Source of the DNA: Acridotheres tristis
Lineage: Eukaryota > Chordata > Aves > Passeriformes > Sturnidae
Assembly (NCBI GenBank): GCA_037013685.1
Contig: CM072886.1
Span: 61,682,933-61,746,932, forward strand
DNA length: 64,000 nucleotides
Direction of reading: 5' to 3'
The notes under the pieces were generated by a model, which saw only the letters and a program-made list of their open reading frames with translations, ran no database searches and had not been told where the DNA came from. A program made the position numbers and the translations under genes. Positions 48,636 to 60,919 of the stretch are shown piece by piece (position 1 is the stretch's first letter; every line of letters begins with the position of its first letter).

Positions 48636-50265
48636 GTGTGCCATCCCATCATCTGCACAGGTGAGGGATGGCAAGGCCCCTGGGAAAAGGGATGACCTGT
48701 CCTCCTTCTTTGGGAGAAGGAGAGCCAAACAATTCCTTTTGGCGATCCATCTCTCGGTGTCTCAGTAGATGTCTTCTGTAGGCAGTCTGGGATGGCTGCC
48801 TGCCATTTGCCTGTTTGAATTACGATATAACTGATTTCTTTTTTTTCTCTCTTTAAAATCCTAGATCATCTGAACGTGTCATGCGAGATGCTTTATGGTT
48901 TTGATTTTCAAAGGTGTTTCTTCTTTGGTTTGTGCAGTGCTGTGGTTTGCTGGCATCTCATCTCATAAGATGCCCCCGTGCTGTCAGGACTGGTTTTGTT
49001 TTGCTCTGTGAAATATTGACATTCCCGGTGCTGGCTTTTGCTGGTGTTAGCATGCATAGAAAAAAAGCCTGATTAAAGGTTTGCCACATGTTGCTCATCT
49101 GTGTGAGTTTTCTTTGTTCTGTGACTTTGGGCAATCCTGTGTATCTGGCAGTATTTCTGGTGTGTGAGAACAGGGTCTGTCTGTCTTTCTTGATCCTCTT
49201 GGAAATGTGTGTGGTTTCTTTAATGTAGTAATTTTATTGAACAATTTTAAATGCAGTTCATACGTGTATATTATATATGTATACTTGTTAAAAAGAAAAA
49301 AAACTAGTAATTCATTCCAGAAGGGGAAAGAAATAGGAAGAACACATTCAAACTGAAATACTGTTTTCCCAAGGGATTTTCATAGCTGTTGAAGTAATTC
49401 TTTCTTTGTGTTTTCCCTCTGTGTAACATACATTGCCTTCTTTCTTTAACTCCAAAATGTAAATTGCTGCCATTATGTTTTGTATTCCGTAAGGTTCTTG
49501 AAACATTTTTCTCAACTTAAATGCTAAGAGCCCCATAACCTCTAAAGCCTACCAGAAATTGTGACTATTTTCCCCAACTTTTTTAGGCATTATTTTCAGA
49601 TGCAGTCATTTTTTGGCTTTTTTTAAAATCTAAGTACATTTTAGCAACATTACATGTGTAGTGAATTTTCCATCACAGAACCTTACTGAGAATGGATAAA
49701 TTTGATAATAATTTAAAAAATTACCCATAGCTGCTCCCTGTTACTTGGTGACTCTAGAAATTGCTTGATAAAGCTCTGCAGTCTTTTAACCTTTTAAAGC
49801 AGAAATTTTGGTCTTGAAAATTTGTAAAATTCTACAAAGAGCTATTCATCAATCAGTGTTTTGGAAGAAAGATGTAAAGGACCATTCCAGTCTGGTATTT
49901 TATGTCTACTGGAAAAAAAATCCCTAGGCTGTGTGCTAAAAAATAAATATTTCTAAGCTTTTCCAGACCTGAGCATCATGTGGCAGCTCTGAGGAAAGTA
50001 CAGCTGGAGTGATAAGAGAAGCAGCTGTGCTGAAAGGAAAATGAAGTGGAAAGGTTTAGCTTCATTAATCAGGGTGAAAGGGTTTTTTTGGACTTGAAAG
50101 ACGCAGTTGACCACTTTCAGGTTGAGTGAAAAGTAGTCATCTACAGAGTATATCTCTTTGGGAATGGAAAAGTAATCTCAAGTATATGTGTCACAGACAG
50201 ATGCAATGACATGAATATTTGAAATAAGTTTTTGTAGAAAACAAAAAAAAAAATTGTAAAAAAAG

Positions 50266-50322
50266 GTATACCTGATCCTAAGGGGTTCCTTTCAGCTGGA
50301 TATATTTTACAATTCTGTGATC
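50266..50322 (+). mobile_element. CR1-like LINE 3'-end fragment
   Basis: The stretch reads CTGATCCTAAGGGG, then TTCCTTTCAGCTGGATAT, then ACAATTCTGTGATC. This follows the order I remember for the CR1 3' tail in birds and reptiles: a GATCTTTAAGGTCCCTTCCAACC-like block, then an ATTCTATGAT or ATTCTGTGAT unit. Only about 55 bases are left, with many substitutions and a single terminal unit. CR1 copies are usually truncated from the 5' side, so a tail-only relic is expected. The match is from memory of the consensus, not an alignment. I saw no reverse-transcriptase remnant upstream. Confidence 0.45.
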
Positions 50323-51832
50323 CCCAAGGTTTTTCGAGTAATAAATTGATTATATTTGTCCTGCTTGTTTCATGGGCTGCTAAGTAAAGCTAACCCCGTC
50401 AAAGAGGGTACATACTGTGGTGCCCCAAATGAGTAACCTTTCTGGTTGGCTGGATCTGGCTGGGGGCCGTAAGCTGTGAATAATTAGATTGTAATTAAAA
50501 TCTATTTGTCACCTTTTCTCTTTCCAACTGATTTAGGCAGTGATGTTAGGTAGATTACTTTGTTTCTTCTGGTGTCAAAAATGCAATGTGTCAGTTGCAA
50601 ATACTGCAGGCTTTTAAAAATGCTTCCTCCATGCAATGATAAGAATTCTTTAACAAAAAAAACCACAAAAAAACCTTTTCCTGTATTTTCAGTTTCACAG
50701 ATGAGTTATGAAAGTATTTGTAAAAATAAAGACTAGCCAGTCTTTTCAGAGGTAATACGTTCTCTACTGGGATTTTCTCCAGTACGTGCTATGATCTGGC
50801 TTAGGGGACAGTTTACACATCAGTGTAACCTCTGAGTCCCATCCTCCTGGCTGTAACATGGAGTAGTGCCAGTGCTTCCCAACCTGCCTGTTGGGATCTC
50901 TGATGCTCGTGTCCTGCACAGTTACTGACCCCCCGGCTTGCCAACAGAAACATTTTGAGTGGGATTTCCAGGAGATCTTCTTGTGGCCTTATGCCATTGC
51001 ACAAAACTCCTGATGGAAGGTAAAGACATTTGAGGATTGATTTTTACTCTTTTTAATAAAGCAGTGTCTGGAGTTAGTGAAGCCTTAGGGGAAATTCAGA
51101 ATAGTTCTGGAAGAGCCAGACTGATTCCAGATGTCTTTCCTTTTAACCCAGATCTCTAGCTGACCACACTTTTCTGGTTAATTCCTCATAAAAAGGTACC
51201 TAATTTGGTAGATTTGTGAAGAAAGGCCTTGAGATGAAATGTACCCTTTTTAGAAATACTTGCCTATTTCCAGCAAATAATCTGATGTAAAGGCTAGACT
51301 TAAAATAAAACAAAAAGTAAGAAAAGTTGTTGTAGAAATAAAGCGGAATTCTGTCACCAAGTGGCTTTAAAAGTGTAGTTTTGGATAAAGTTTATAGGTC
51401 TTGGCTTGTCAGACCTAAGAATATCTCCTGTGGAACAGTTGAATGAGAGGAAGGATACGATAAAGGGAAATTAGGCCTGAGAAGAAAAGGCCAACACTTT
51501 TTTCCCCCCCATGCAGACAGCAGTTCTGGATCAGCTGAACAATGAGGGGAAAATATGCAAGAGGCTCAAAAAAGCACTTTTCAACTTCCAGCTCTGGTTT
51601 TAATCTTGTGCATCCTTCTGTGTTTCCTTGCCAACACCTAGAGGCCTCACAAGTGCTAAAGCACACGGGATTTCCAGTGGCAGTAATCATATGTAACGAA
51701 GTTCACTTGATGAAGTCACACTTGCCAAGGCAAAAAAAGCTTTAACAGCGTCTCCTGAGCTGAACTCCTCCCTGCCTCTCTTGCTTCTCATGCAGACCTA
51801 GGGAAATGCTGCTCTGGGATGTGAGCACTACT

Positions 51833-51925
51833 GATATACATGAGATATGTGTATCATATGATACCGTTGTGATTATATTATATGATATATGATACCATGT
51901 AATATATGATATCATTATGATAGTC
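51833..51925. repeat. Degenerate TGATAT array with palindromes
   Basis: About 90 AT-rich bases repeat TGATAT/ATATCA words. The 10-mer ATATGATACC occurs twice exactly (51856-51865 and 51887-51896). GTATCATATGATAC (51851-51864) is a perfect 14-bp palindrome and ATGATATCAT (51906-51915) a perfect 10-bp one. It looks like a decayed short tandem repeat with strong hairpin potential. Confidence 0.75.
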
Positions 51926-53674
51926 ATCCTCAGGGATCATTAAGGTGCAGTGTGTAGCAATCAGCAGGCTGTCGTGGATGGATGTGCAGATTCCTTGGAG
52001 CTGAGGTGAGAGCTGGCCAGGCTGCCTTCTGCCACAACTTCTGAATTTGTAACAGGCTGTTTCCTGACGGTTTGGTTACTGGGCAGATAAAATGCATTTG
52101 ATATCCTCTTAATTCCTTGCTACTTTTTAAAGTCAGCTTTATTGCTTCTGAGTAGCAAGTGTATAGTAAGAGGAGTATAATTTTTTAACTTTCCCTGCTT
52201 CTCTTCAGCCTGACTTCCTGCCGAACTACTTAAATAATAACCACTGCATTTGCTTCTCCTGACTTTCTGGCAATATTATACATGCTTCTCAATGAAATCC
52301 CCAACAGATGAAAATCTTTTTGACATCTGCCTTTGAGTTCCAAAGAATCTATCATTTTATACTGTGCATTTTTTGGATGTATGTGCCTTCGATTTTAGAA
52401 AAAGTGAAAAACATCTCCTCCCACCCCCAGCCATTAAGGTGATTAATGTGTGTATAGTACTTGGTGTGTCTGTGAGTTTTAAAGTTTTACACCATGTGTA
52501 AGGATTTGCAGATGAATTGAAGTGTAACAACACAAAATTGGTTGCACTTTGCTGTATGGACTCCCATTCTTATCTGACATAGCAGTGCCAATGATCATTC
52601 AGTAGTAAGATTGTAGAGAACTGTCATAACCACACTGCAAAATCCCTAAATTGATTCTTAACTTCCCAGGCTCCTCCTTTGTTCTTAACCACGTTGTTTC
52701 CACAGTAAGAAATCTCTTTCCATTGCTATTCACAGGAGCAGGAACATTAATCAGATTTGCAGATATGTGTCTACCTCCATCATTTTTCTTGCCACTCCTG
52801 TGGCTCCAGCTCCTCTCTTGCATACCTTGGTGCATCTTGAGCATCTCTGTAGCCCATCTGATTTTCACACACTTGTGAGAAGCAACCTTCATGCTGCAGC
52901 CATTGTGCCAGGGCTGGAGAGTCCCCAGTCTGCATGGAACTGCAGTTCCAAGCAATCCCTAGATGGGATCATAAAAAATGTTTTCCCAAACACGAGGTGG
53001 ATTACAGGAGCTGATTTACAGTTCTGTTTACGTGAGGGGTTGGGCTGTTGTGCCTGCATTTCCAGCCTCGATTGCATTTGTAATGACCTGTGTCTGTGCA
53101 GTGACAGGAAGGTGCAATTTCAACTCGGGTGTTACCTGCTCTGGCTTCAGCCTACCAGCAGAGGTGTAAATACGAGAAAGAAAATAAAATGCATTAGGAT
53201 GCAGCAGTGTGGGTTTGAGCCTGGGTGAGCAAATGGAATATGAGCCTTTTGGGTATGCCCAAAACATGTCATGGTGGTTTGGTAGCTAAAGCTGAAGCCT
53301 GTGCTGTCACATCCTTAATGCCACTTTTACTTAAATTTGTTAAAAACCTTTACAAAACTAGACAGACACAGTTTGGACCTGTTTCAAACATTCTTTTAGT
53401 TAGGAGCATGAGACTATAGCTGATGGTTGCTTACAGTAAGAGAATTTTTCCATACATTTGGGTCTGAAGGGAGCTCATTCTGTATCTAAAAGAGAAATTG
53501 ACTCGGCTCTCAGCCCCTGCATGGATTTAAGACTCAGTCCTCAGGTTAGACTGGAATGATGGTCTGCATTTTCTTAGTGCTTTCCAATATGGAAGGAAAA
53601 AACGGTTTTTCATTACCTTCTCTGAGTTCTGTCCGGAGTAGCAGCATGAAATCAGTTTTAGTACTTCTTTATTT

Positions 53675-53711
53675 AAAAAAACAAACCAAACCCAAACAAA
53701 AAAACAAACAA
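53675..53711. repeat. A/C-rich (CAAA)n-like tract
   Basis: A7, then ACAAACCAAACCCAAAC, then A7 and CAAACAACG. Low-complexity sequence; one of the few A-rich rather than T-rich tracts on this strand. Confidence 0.65.
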
Positions 53712-54877
53712 CGAAGCCCTCAAAGTTGCTGCTTGGATCAGCTGAAGCAAAGAGTTGGGAACTGGGGACAGAAGGAAAGGAGATCTTGAAATAGATTATA
53801 TTTAACTTCTCTCTGGCCTTGATAGATGCCCTCATTTCCCTAGATTTTTTACTTCTCTCTCTAATCACACTAACCAGTTGATTTCTGATCTTGCTATCCA
53901 ACTATTAATATTGCTCAAGGCTGTTAATGCCTAAGATGTGCTGTCTACCTGTAATGCTCAACTGGAGGGGTGGGGAAAGGGATTTTTTAGATTATTTGAA
54001 TAATTTATTTTTGGTAAAAGGATTGGGAAGAGACTTCTTATTTACAGAAATAAAACCTTACATTTCAGCCAAATATGGTGATTCTTGATTTAAATTCTCA
54101 TGCAATAATTTAAAAAATCTTTTTCGTTAATTTAAGGTGTACCTTTGAAAATAGTAAGTTTTTACAGAATGGAAAATACTAATTTTTAGGTAGCTGGCTA
54201 TTTGCTTGCTTGAATTTTTAGTAAATAATTCCTGGTGAATTTGCAGTGTTTGTTATTGAATGTCAAATTGTGAGTATGACTGCTTGAGATGTGCCTCCCT
54301 ACATTTCCAGTGTTGCGGAAATGAAATCTGTTTGGACCTGTCATAACTGAAAGATGAATCCTGGTTTTGTTACAAAGGCCTTTAGAATTTCCACAGTGCC
54401 TATGGGAAGTGAAAATTTATTGAATTGTGGTAGGTGCTGGAAAGCAGGTAATGAGCTCTGCACACCAATTCTGATGTCACTTGTCACTCTTCTAATCAGT
54501 GCACTGAAAGCAACCCCAAATATCCTCCCTTTTGGAGACCACAATTCAGTATATTATATTTCCTTCTAGAAGGTTGTTTTCATCTGTGCTACACACACAT
54601 TGTTCAGTTTTGTGTTAGTTGACTTTCTTAGATAATCTTGTCACAACAGCTCTGAAACCTTAAATTAGGAAAAGTGACTGTGATAGTTGTCACAAGACAG
54701 AATGGACATCAGTTCCCTTATGTATAGTATTTATGAACTCAACCCTACACATGTCCTGGTATTTTAATTTAATTTTCCACTTCATCCAGACTCAAGAATA
54801 AGTGCCTTCTCTCTATAAGTGACCAGTTTCTTTGACCTTAGACTGTAATGCATTTTAAAGTGGATATCATTGTTATG

Positions 54878-54908
<31 letters not shown>
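54878..54908 (+). repeat. Poly-T (21) joined to (GT)5
   Basis: T21 (54878-54898) runs directly into five GT units. A TTTATT at 54913-54918 reads AATAAA on the minus strand, 14 nt before the A run. That spacing fits the 3' end of a polyadenylated transcript, so a minus-strand retrocopy tail is conceivable, but the intervening CA repeat and lack of any recognisable source favour simple sequence. Confidence 0.75.
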
Positions 54909-56581
54909 TCAATTTATTAAGGACTATCTAAGCACATGCCCTCTTAGGTGGACTGAGATGCCTCTAATACTTGTACTTTGTCCATAAAGGTGAGTCAATG
55001 ATACGGAATATGCCGGAAGCATTTGCAAAAGGACCACTAGTTTTTAAGTACTTGATTTGTAGGATTAGGTCACCTTGCTGCTTATAAACTTGCATTAATA
55101 TTTTAAATGTTGTATTCACCCCTTCTGTTGAGAAGGAAAAGAAAGCTGGACCTTACACAAGCTGAAAGTAAAAAAGCAACAGCTGTAAATTGCACTTAGA
55201 CAAATATACAGCAAAAAGAACGTAAAGTTGTTGGAAAATTGTGGCCTCCATTCATAAAATTGTAAGATCACTAAATTAGCTTGCAGATATTTGCAGCAGT
55301 ACACAGTTGCAGGTACTGTTTGCAGTTGTGCTATTGGATTATTTTGGGCTGGACCAAGAATCTGTTCTGTAAGGGCAAGATAATGCTGACATTAGATGAG
55401 CTGATGTAATTTGGTTGGTTTTGTGAGCTTTCTAGCAATCCCATGCTTTTTCTCTCTTCCCTTTTTTCCCTCCTCCTTCCTGGAGGTGTAATGCTGGTAG
55501 ATGCCTGCCAAACCTTTGGAAGAAAATCTAGGAAAATTACAACGAAGCGTAAGCTGCTTCACAGACATCTTGACTGTTGTTTTCAGTGGAGACTGGAAGT
55601 AGATGAGCAGAAATCCAGCGTTCTCTGTTAGCAAGGAGGAAAGCTGGTGAAGGGCCTGAGGAACTGACGGCCAGTGTGAGGGTTTGGGTCACACTGAATG
55701 CATGGAGCAGCAAGGCAAGGATACCATGAGAGGAAGAGGGCATCATGCGTGGGGAGTAGACTGGTATGCTCCCATCAGCCTTCTGCCCTTCACCAGCCGG
55801 TTTGTAATCTACCAGCAGACGTCCAGGAAATTGCACAAAGGGGTAGGACTCACAAAGCTAACTCCTGCAAGTGGTCTAGCTGAACTGAGGAGCAGGAGGA
55901 AAGCTGGTGGCCCATCCTGGCCACTGGGTGCTGTGTGCTGGCCAGCAGCAAGCACAGTGCTGGGGAAGCTGAGTACTGGAGTCCACACACAGTCAGATCT
56001 CATTAATTCAGCTGCTCACAAAGCAACTTGTTCGAGTAACACAGATTTATGTCTGTGAACACAGCGCATAGGATGGATTTTTTGTGTTTCACTTGGTGTG
56101 GCAGCTAGGGAAGCTTTTCTGAGACCATCACCCTGCCTTTTCCCTGACAGTGAATGGGAGAGTGCCCATGCTTCCAGAGCAGCGCCCAAACCTGATTCTG
56201 ATAAAAGAGTAATTAAACAGCCCCACCTTTATTTCTTAAATGCAGCAGCTGGAGCCTGTAAGATGCTTGGCTAAAATGGAGATGTGGTGGTTTCTAATGG
56301 TGGTTTACTAATTGATTTTGCTTTTGAACTCCCTTTATTGCCTATGTGTGGCAATAGAGATAAGAGGGAGAGTAGGGAAAACAAAGTAAAAATCAAATGG
56401 AGCCATTTTGTCTCCTCCATTCTGGGCTGATTTCCCCTGTACCCGTTTGGATTTCTGTGCAGGCAGGCTGTTCTGTGCATTGGGCAGGTTTGTGTGAGCC
56501 TCCCTCCCCATTAGTATGTGCCTCAATGGGATGGGTGCCTGCCTCTCCTTGCCCCACGCCACTGGGCTGGGGAGTGGAGCA

Positions 56582-56602
56582 GGGATGGGATGGGGCAGTG
56601 GG
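56582..56602 (+). other. Canonical G-quadruplex motif
   Basis: Four G runs of at least three (GGG AT GGG AT GGGG CAGT GGG) with loops of 2, 2 and 4 bases fit the standard quadruplex pattern on the + strand. More G runs lie just upstream (56554-56562). If the + strand is transcribed, the fold could also form in RNA. Confidence 0.7.
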
Positions 56603-56800
56603 ATTGGTTTCTAGTCCTCAGACACAGTGGCCTTTCGGACGTGGTGGCTCTTGGGACTCAGCTTGCTGCAGAGTCTGTGCAGGCACATCTTTGTTTGAGG
56701 GGATAAGCAAGTTTCTGTCTCTGAGAAGTTAATTTTCATTGCTCTGGTCCCAAGGTGGTTTGGCACCTTGAGTTACTGCTCAAGCAGAAACATGTCTTTT

Positions 56801-56848
56801 TCTCTCTTTCATGTAAGAGAAATTTCTCTCATTCATGTAACATAAATT
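56801..56848. repeat. 24-bp tandem duplication, two copies
   Basis: Copies 56801-56824 and 56825-56848 are adjacent and match at 21 of 24 positions (differences at unit positions 7, 17 and 19). Each reads TCTCTC, then TTCATGTAA, then AAATT. The high identity suggests a fairly recent local duplication. Confidence 0.85.
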
Positions 56849-57050
56849 TGAGGGAATGAATCCATTTGAGGTGTGTCAGATGCACTGTAGGTGAAAACAT
56901 TTTCTGCATGCATCCCCTTCTTCTCAATATCCTTCTGTGTTCAGTGTCTTCCCATGCTGGTCCAGGACCAGTGCTGTGGCTACAGCCTCATGTTCTTTAC
57001 CCCTCCTCAGGACAGTTTGGTAGCCTTTTCTGTATTCCCGTTTCAATGTC

Positions 57051-57069
57051 CTTCCTTCCTTCCTTCCTT
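57051..57069. repeat. (CCTT)n microsatellite
   Basis: Nearly five CCTT units followed by GGCCATGG. Confidence 0.85.
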
Positions 57070-57920
57070 GGCCATGGCACTCTACAGCATGAACAAACAT
57101 AAGCAGTCATTCCAGCTACCTCCAGCTGTGCCACTGTCTGTCATGAACTCATCCCAATACCTGGATGGCCACTGATCCCCCCTGAGCTTGGCCATTTGTC
57201 CCCACCCAGTGTGTAGGGTCCTCTTGTGCAGGTGCCAATGCCTGCAGACTCAGCGGATGGATCTCTCTCTGAGCATCTCCTCCTCTCAGTAATTAACATG
57301 CCCAGGATCTTGAAACTGTGTCCTAAATTAAAATAAGATTTATTAAGGGACTGGGTCATGGTGCCGTCTGCATCATAGATGGTGCTGCATCCTTGAGTGC
57401 TTATCCTGGGCCAGCCATCTTTCTAGTTATACACGTGTGCAGTGCAAAGAAGAGGACTAATTTCAGCACAAGCAGACAAACATGTGTTACTTCCTGGAAA
57501 TTCCACCTAAAAACGATTTATTTGTGGGTGAAATTGGACATGGTATTCAGCGGTGGCATACGGTGTGCAGTTTTGCAGTATTAAATACTTTGAGGTCTGT
57601 GAATGCTTCGTTTTTTAGGCTTAGTTCTGCACACTCAGACATATGCTGGGGATTTCCCAACACTGCACTGGCCTTTCACCCAGCCTTGCTTTCCTTCTCT
57701 TCCCCTCTCTGTGGTCTCCATTCACACTATGCACCAAAGGCTGGTTATTGTTTAAAGGTAAAAATTGTTCCTCAGGTTGGTGTCTTGCTAAAGTGAAGAC
57801 TCTGGTCAGCCTCCTCTCACTGCCAATTTTTTTGTCCTGTTTCTATTAAGTGTATTTTGAAAATTAGCATTTCATGCTTTTCACATGACTGAGGCAAAAG
57901 ATTATTTTTGCACCAGTAAC

Positions 57921-57953
57921 TTTTTTTGTTTGTTTGTTTGTTTGTTTGTTTTT
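57921..57953. repeat. (TTTG)n microsatellite
   Basis: About six uninterrupted TTTG units between T-rich ends. This is the cleanest tetranucleotide repeat in the window and likely polymorphic in length. Confidence 0.9.
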
Positions 57954-60900
57954 CTCGTACTGCCCTTCTTAGTCCTTCTGGAAATGCATTTTGAGCTTTT
58001 TGTTTTCCCTGTCCATTTTCCAAGTTCCAGTAGTTTTCAGCTCAGAACCTATTCTGCAACAGGAATAAGAGGGTTATTATTATAGGGAGTAGGGAGGTTT
58101 TTGTGAGAATCTTGCCATTCCTGGCAAGTCTTACAGGCTAGAAATACAAAAAAAAGGTACAAATGGAATGATTGCTTTCCAACTTTGTAATTTGTATCTT
58201 TTTATCCTCTTCATTGCCTTGGCCTTGTGTGTATTTTTGGTCATGAATCTAAATATTTAACCAATGAAGTTTAACTCTTAAGTAACTTCAGCAGCATTTT
58301 GATTTGCTGCCTTTTTCGTTTACATTTCAGAACATTTCCAATCTGTAAATCTCCTACCTCTTCATGCTTTTGGCACCATATATTTTTGGTGAGGTAGCTG
58401 GACCAAAAGGATCTCTAACCTGAGAAGTAAATATTTTCTCATTCCACATTTGAAATGTCCCAGCTTTATTCTTGCATGGTTTGGGTTTTTTCCCCTGCTA
58501 TCCAAGACTGGCTGAAAAAGGTAAACACTGAGGGAGCTAAATGAGATTACAGCATCACTTTGGTAACCTTCCTTAGTGAATGGGCAGTTGATCTGTCCAT
58601 AATGCAAAGCACTTAATGTATTGAAGCATCTAAGAAAGAAAGCTACTAGTTCACCACTCAGGGTTCTATTTCCAAATAATAACATTTATTTGTAGGGGAA
58701 AAAGAGTTAGTTCTGCGATGGCAAAGTAGATATTGTCACTCAAAGCATAGTCTTTTTATTGACCTCAGATTTAGATGGTTAAGTAGTTGTTGTATTAGTA
58801 GCATTTCTTGACTAGTAAGGTGGAAAAAAAGAGACAGATATCTGTGTACAATGTGCTCCTTGTTTATTTATCTGCAGTAGGCTGGAGCAAGCGAATTGGC
58901 CCACTGTCACAGAGAGCTTCAGCTCTGCTGGCTGCGCGTTGAGACGCAGCAGCTCATGGGCACTACGTGTCACTTTCTTCTTTGTGTCTGCGTCTGTCTG
59001 TCCTTTCCTTCGCACTGCAAAAGGTAGGATAAAGGCTTGTACGAAAGTGGCGAATACTGAATTTTGTTTTTCTTGAATAAACCGTCTGACAAAAAAATGT
59101 TATATAGCTTTCTGCTGTTTGTTTATATGTGCCTGTGACTTTCTGTGGAAGCACGGAGCATATTTCTCCTGAACAGAAACACACATATATTGACTAAATG
59201 CATAGCTTGGCAGTAACACATACAAGAATGCTTGGAGGTACTTATTTTTACTTAGTATGATGCTGTTCAGATTTTGAAACTAAGGAAAATTCTTCTAATA
59301 TGTCCTTTTCTACTTTGTTCTTCCAATTTCCATAATGCTTTAGATTAGAAATATCATAAATTTGGTCTGAAACGAAAAGCTTGTTACTAAGAAAGACAGA
59401 AGGATATTCGTAAAAGGAAAACTATTTAATCTTTCTTCTTCCTGGCCGTTTTCTTAAACCTGAGGTAAACAAGGTGAAATTGAGTGAATTTCTATTAAGC
59501 AGACTCCTCTGCTTTCGAGTCACGTAGGGAACAGACAATTGATGGCATATTTCCAGCTGGCAGAGCTGTCGAAAGGTAGCATGCAACTTCAACTCATTTT
59601 TTTCGCCCTTTTTAACATATGATTGTGCAAGTCTAACTAAGTTCATCAGAGAGTAAATATTCCTTCCGTATGTAAAATAAAGAATAAAACTGCGAGTTAG
59701 ATTCTGTGAGTAAACAGATTCCTATCGTAATACAGGGTTTTCTTCAATACTGTGAGTGCTTTAGACACTCATATTTTTCAAAGATGATGCAATGATCAAC
59801 TTGATGTCAACTATTGGAGTTGATATGAAGTCCCATAAGTTTTCTTTTGCTTTTTAGGATTTTTTGTGATGGAGAAGGGGAGAGACAGGATAAGGGGTTT
59901 GCACAGTATTTCCTAAAGTTTGTGTGGAAAACCAGGCCATTTAAATCTGTCATCTTTTTCAGAAATAGAAAAAAACGTCACCACAATTTGGTGGCTGTTA
60001 CTTTTTCCACATAAGGTACTTTAGGACTCATAATGGTGTTTGTTTGCTTTTGCTGTTGGTTGCCTGTTGGTCATGTTTTGCCAAGCATTAACTGCTTGTC
60101 TGAGTGTTAGCAGCTTCTCGTGGCCTTCCCCTCCTGTAAAATTGTGGGAGGTGATAATCTGACCTGAATAAATACGTGACAAACTCTGCTTGCCTCCACA
60201 TGTAACTGGTGGCTAAAATCCTGCTTCTCTGGTCCGGTACCCTTGGGACTGTTTTGGTGCCTGAGGACAGCATCCTGGGAGCGCCTCAGAGTGCTAAAGT
60301 GACTGCAGCTGTGAATGTAAGGTCAGTGGGCACCAGCAGCTTCCCAGATTTTGAGCAGACTCTGTGTTGGGAGTGTAGCTCTCAGTGTAGTCTGTGCTGG
60401 TTGCATCATATTATAAGAGCAAGGTGCATTTTGCAATGCTTTCCCTGGGAGCACTGTTGCCTAGTGAAAACAGTTCATGTCAACTCAAAACAAGCCATGT
60501 GACTGCCTGTGGTTTAGTTTGGTCACACAACAGAGACAGAAAATCATTGAATTTCTCTTTCCTGACAAGTACTCCTTCAATGGAGTTGGTGTAAATTTAG
60601 TCTGTTCACTTTGTTGAGCATCGAGAGCAGTGTGATATGTAAATAAAGCTTTATCAGACGAGATAGATTTAAAATTCCACAGTTGGCGAGGAAGCGTTAG
60701 CAGTATAATATAATACAAATATTTACACAGTAACTTCTAAGTCTTCAATAAGTGCTTAATATTTGAAATATGTGTTGTGAAAACATTGACTGATTAAGCC
60801 GTACCATTGCTGCTACATCTGTATGCAGCGACTTGCAATGGCTAGGATGCAGGAGTCACAGGGTCACCCAGCGATGCAAAGGCATTTAAACAAGTTACAC

Positions 60901-60919
60901 TTTTTTTTTTTTTTTTTTT
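60901..60919 (+). repeat. Poly-T run, 19 bases
   Basis: Preceded by AAGTTACAC and followed by AATTTAATGAGG. No minus-strand AATAAA is placed to suggest a retrocopied poly-A tail. Confidence 0.85.

Larger units (their letters stand above)
45701..48900. other. CpG-retaining non-coding zone
   Basis: CpGs are commoner here than elsewhere: the dense patch at 45920-46132, then spots near 46.56-46.66, 46.85-46.88 and 47.28-47.39 kb. An AT-rich segment at 46240-46340 carries a perfect octamer ATTTGCAT (46242-46249) and a TTTAATTGGA homeodomain-type word, free of simple repeat. A second octamer lies at 47984-47991. A short TG repeat lies at 48624-48635. No coding gene is recognised; an exon-like segment is given as a finding. 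Confidence 0.45.
48901..54877. other. AT-rich non-coding DNA, no gene seen
   Basis: This stretch holds the CR1-like tail (50266-50322), the palindromic TGATAT array (51833-51925) and an A/C-rich tract (53675-53711). At 50471-50512 a run of TAAT words (AATAATTAGATTGTAATTAAAATC) ends in CACCTTT, enhancer-like on composition only. A 153-codon plus-strand frame at 52767-53228 overlaps several others and matches nothing I know. No gene is supported. Confidence 0.6.

Noticed and set aside
52767..53228. 153-codon plus-strand open frame
   Set aside because: Several overlapping frames on both strands and no recognisable motif. Consistent with chance.
58931..58950. GCTGCG...CGCAGC hairpin as a structured RNA
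   Set aside because: A 6-bp stem is short enough to arise often by chance, and nothing around it supports an RNA gene.
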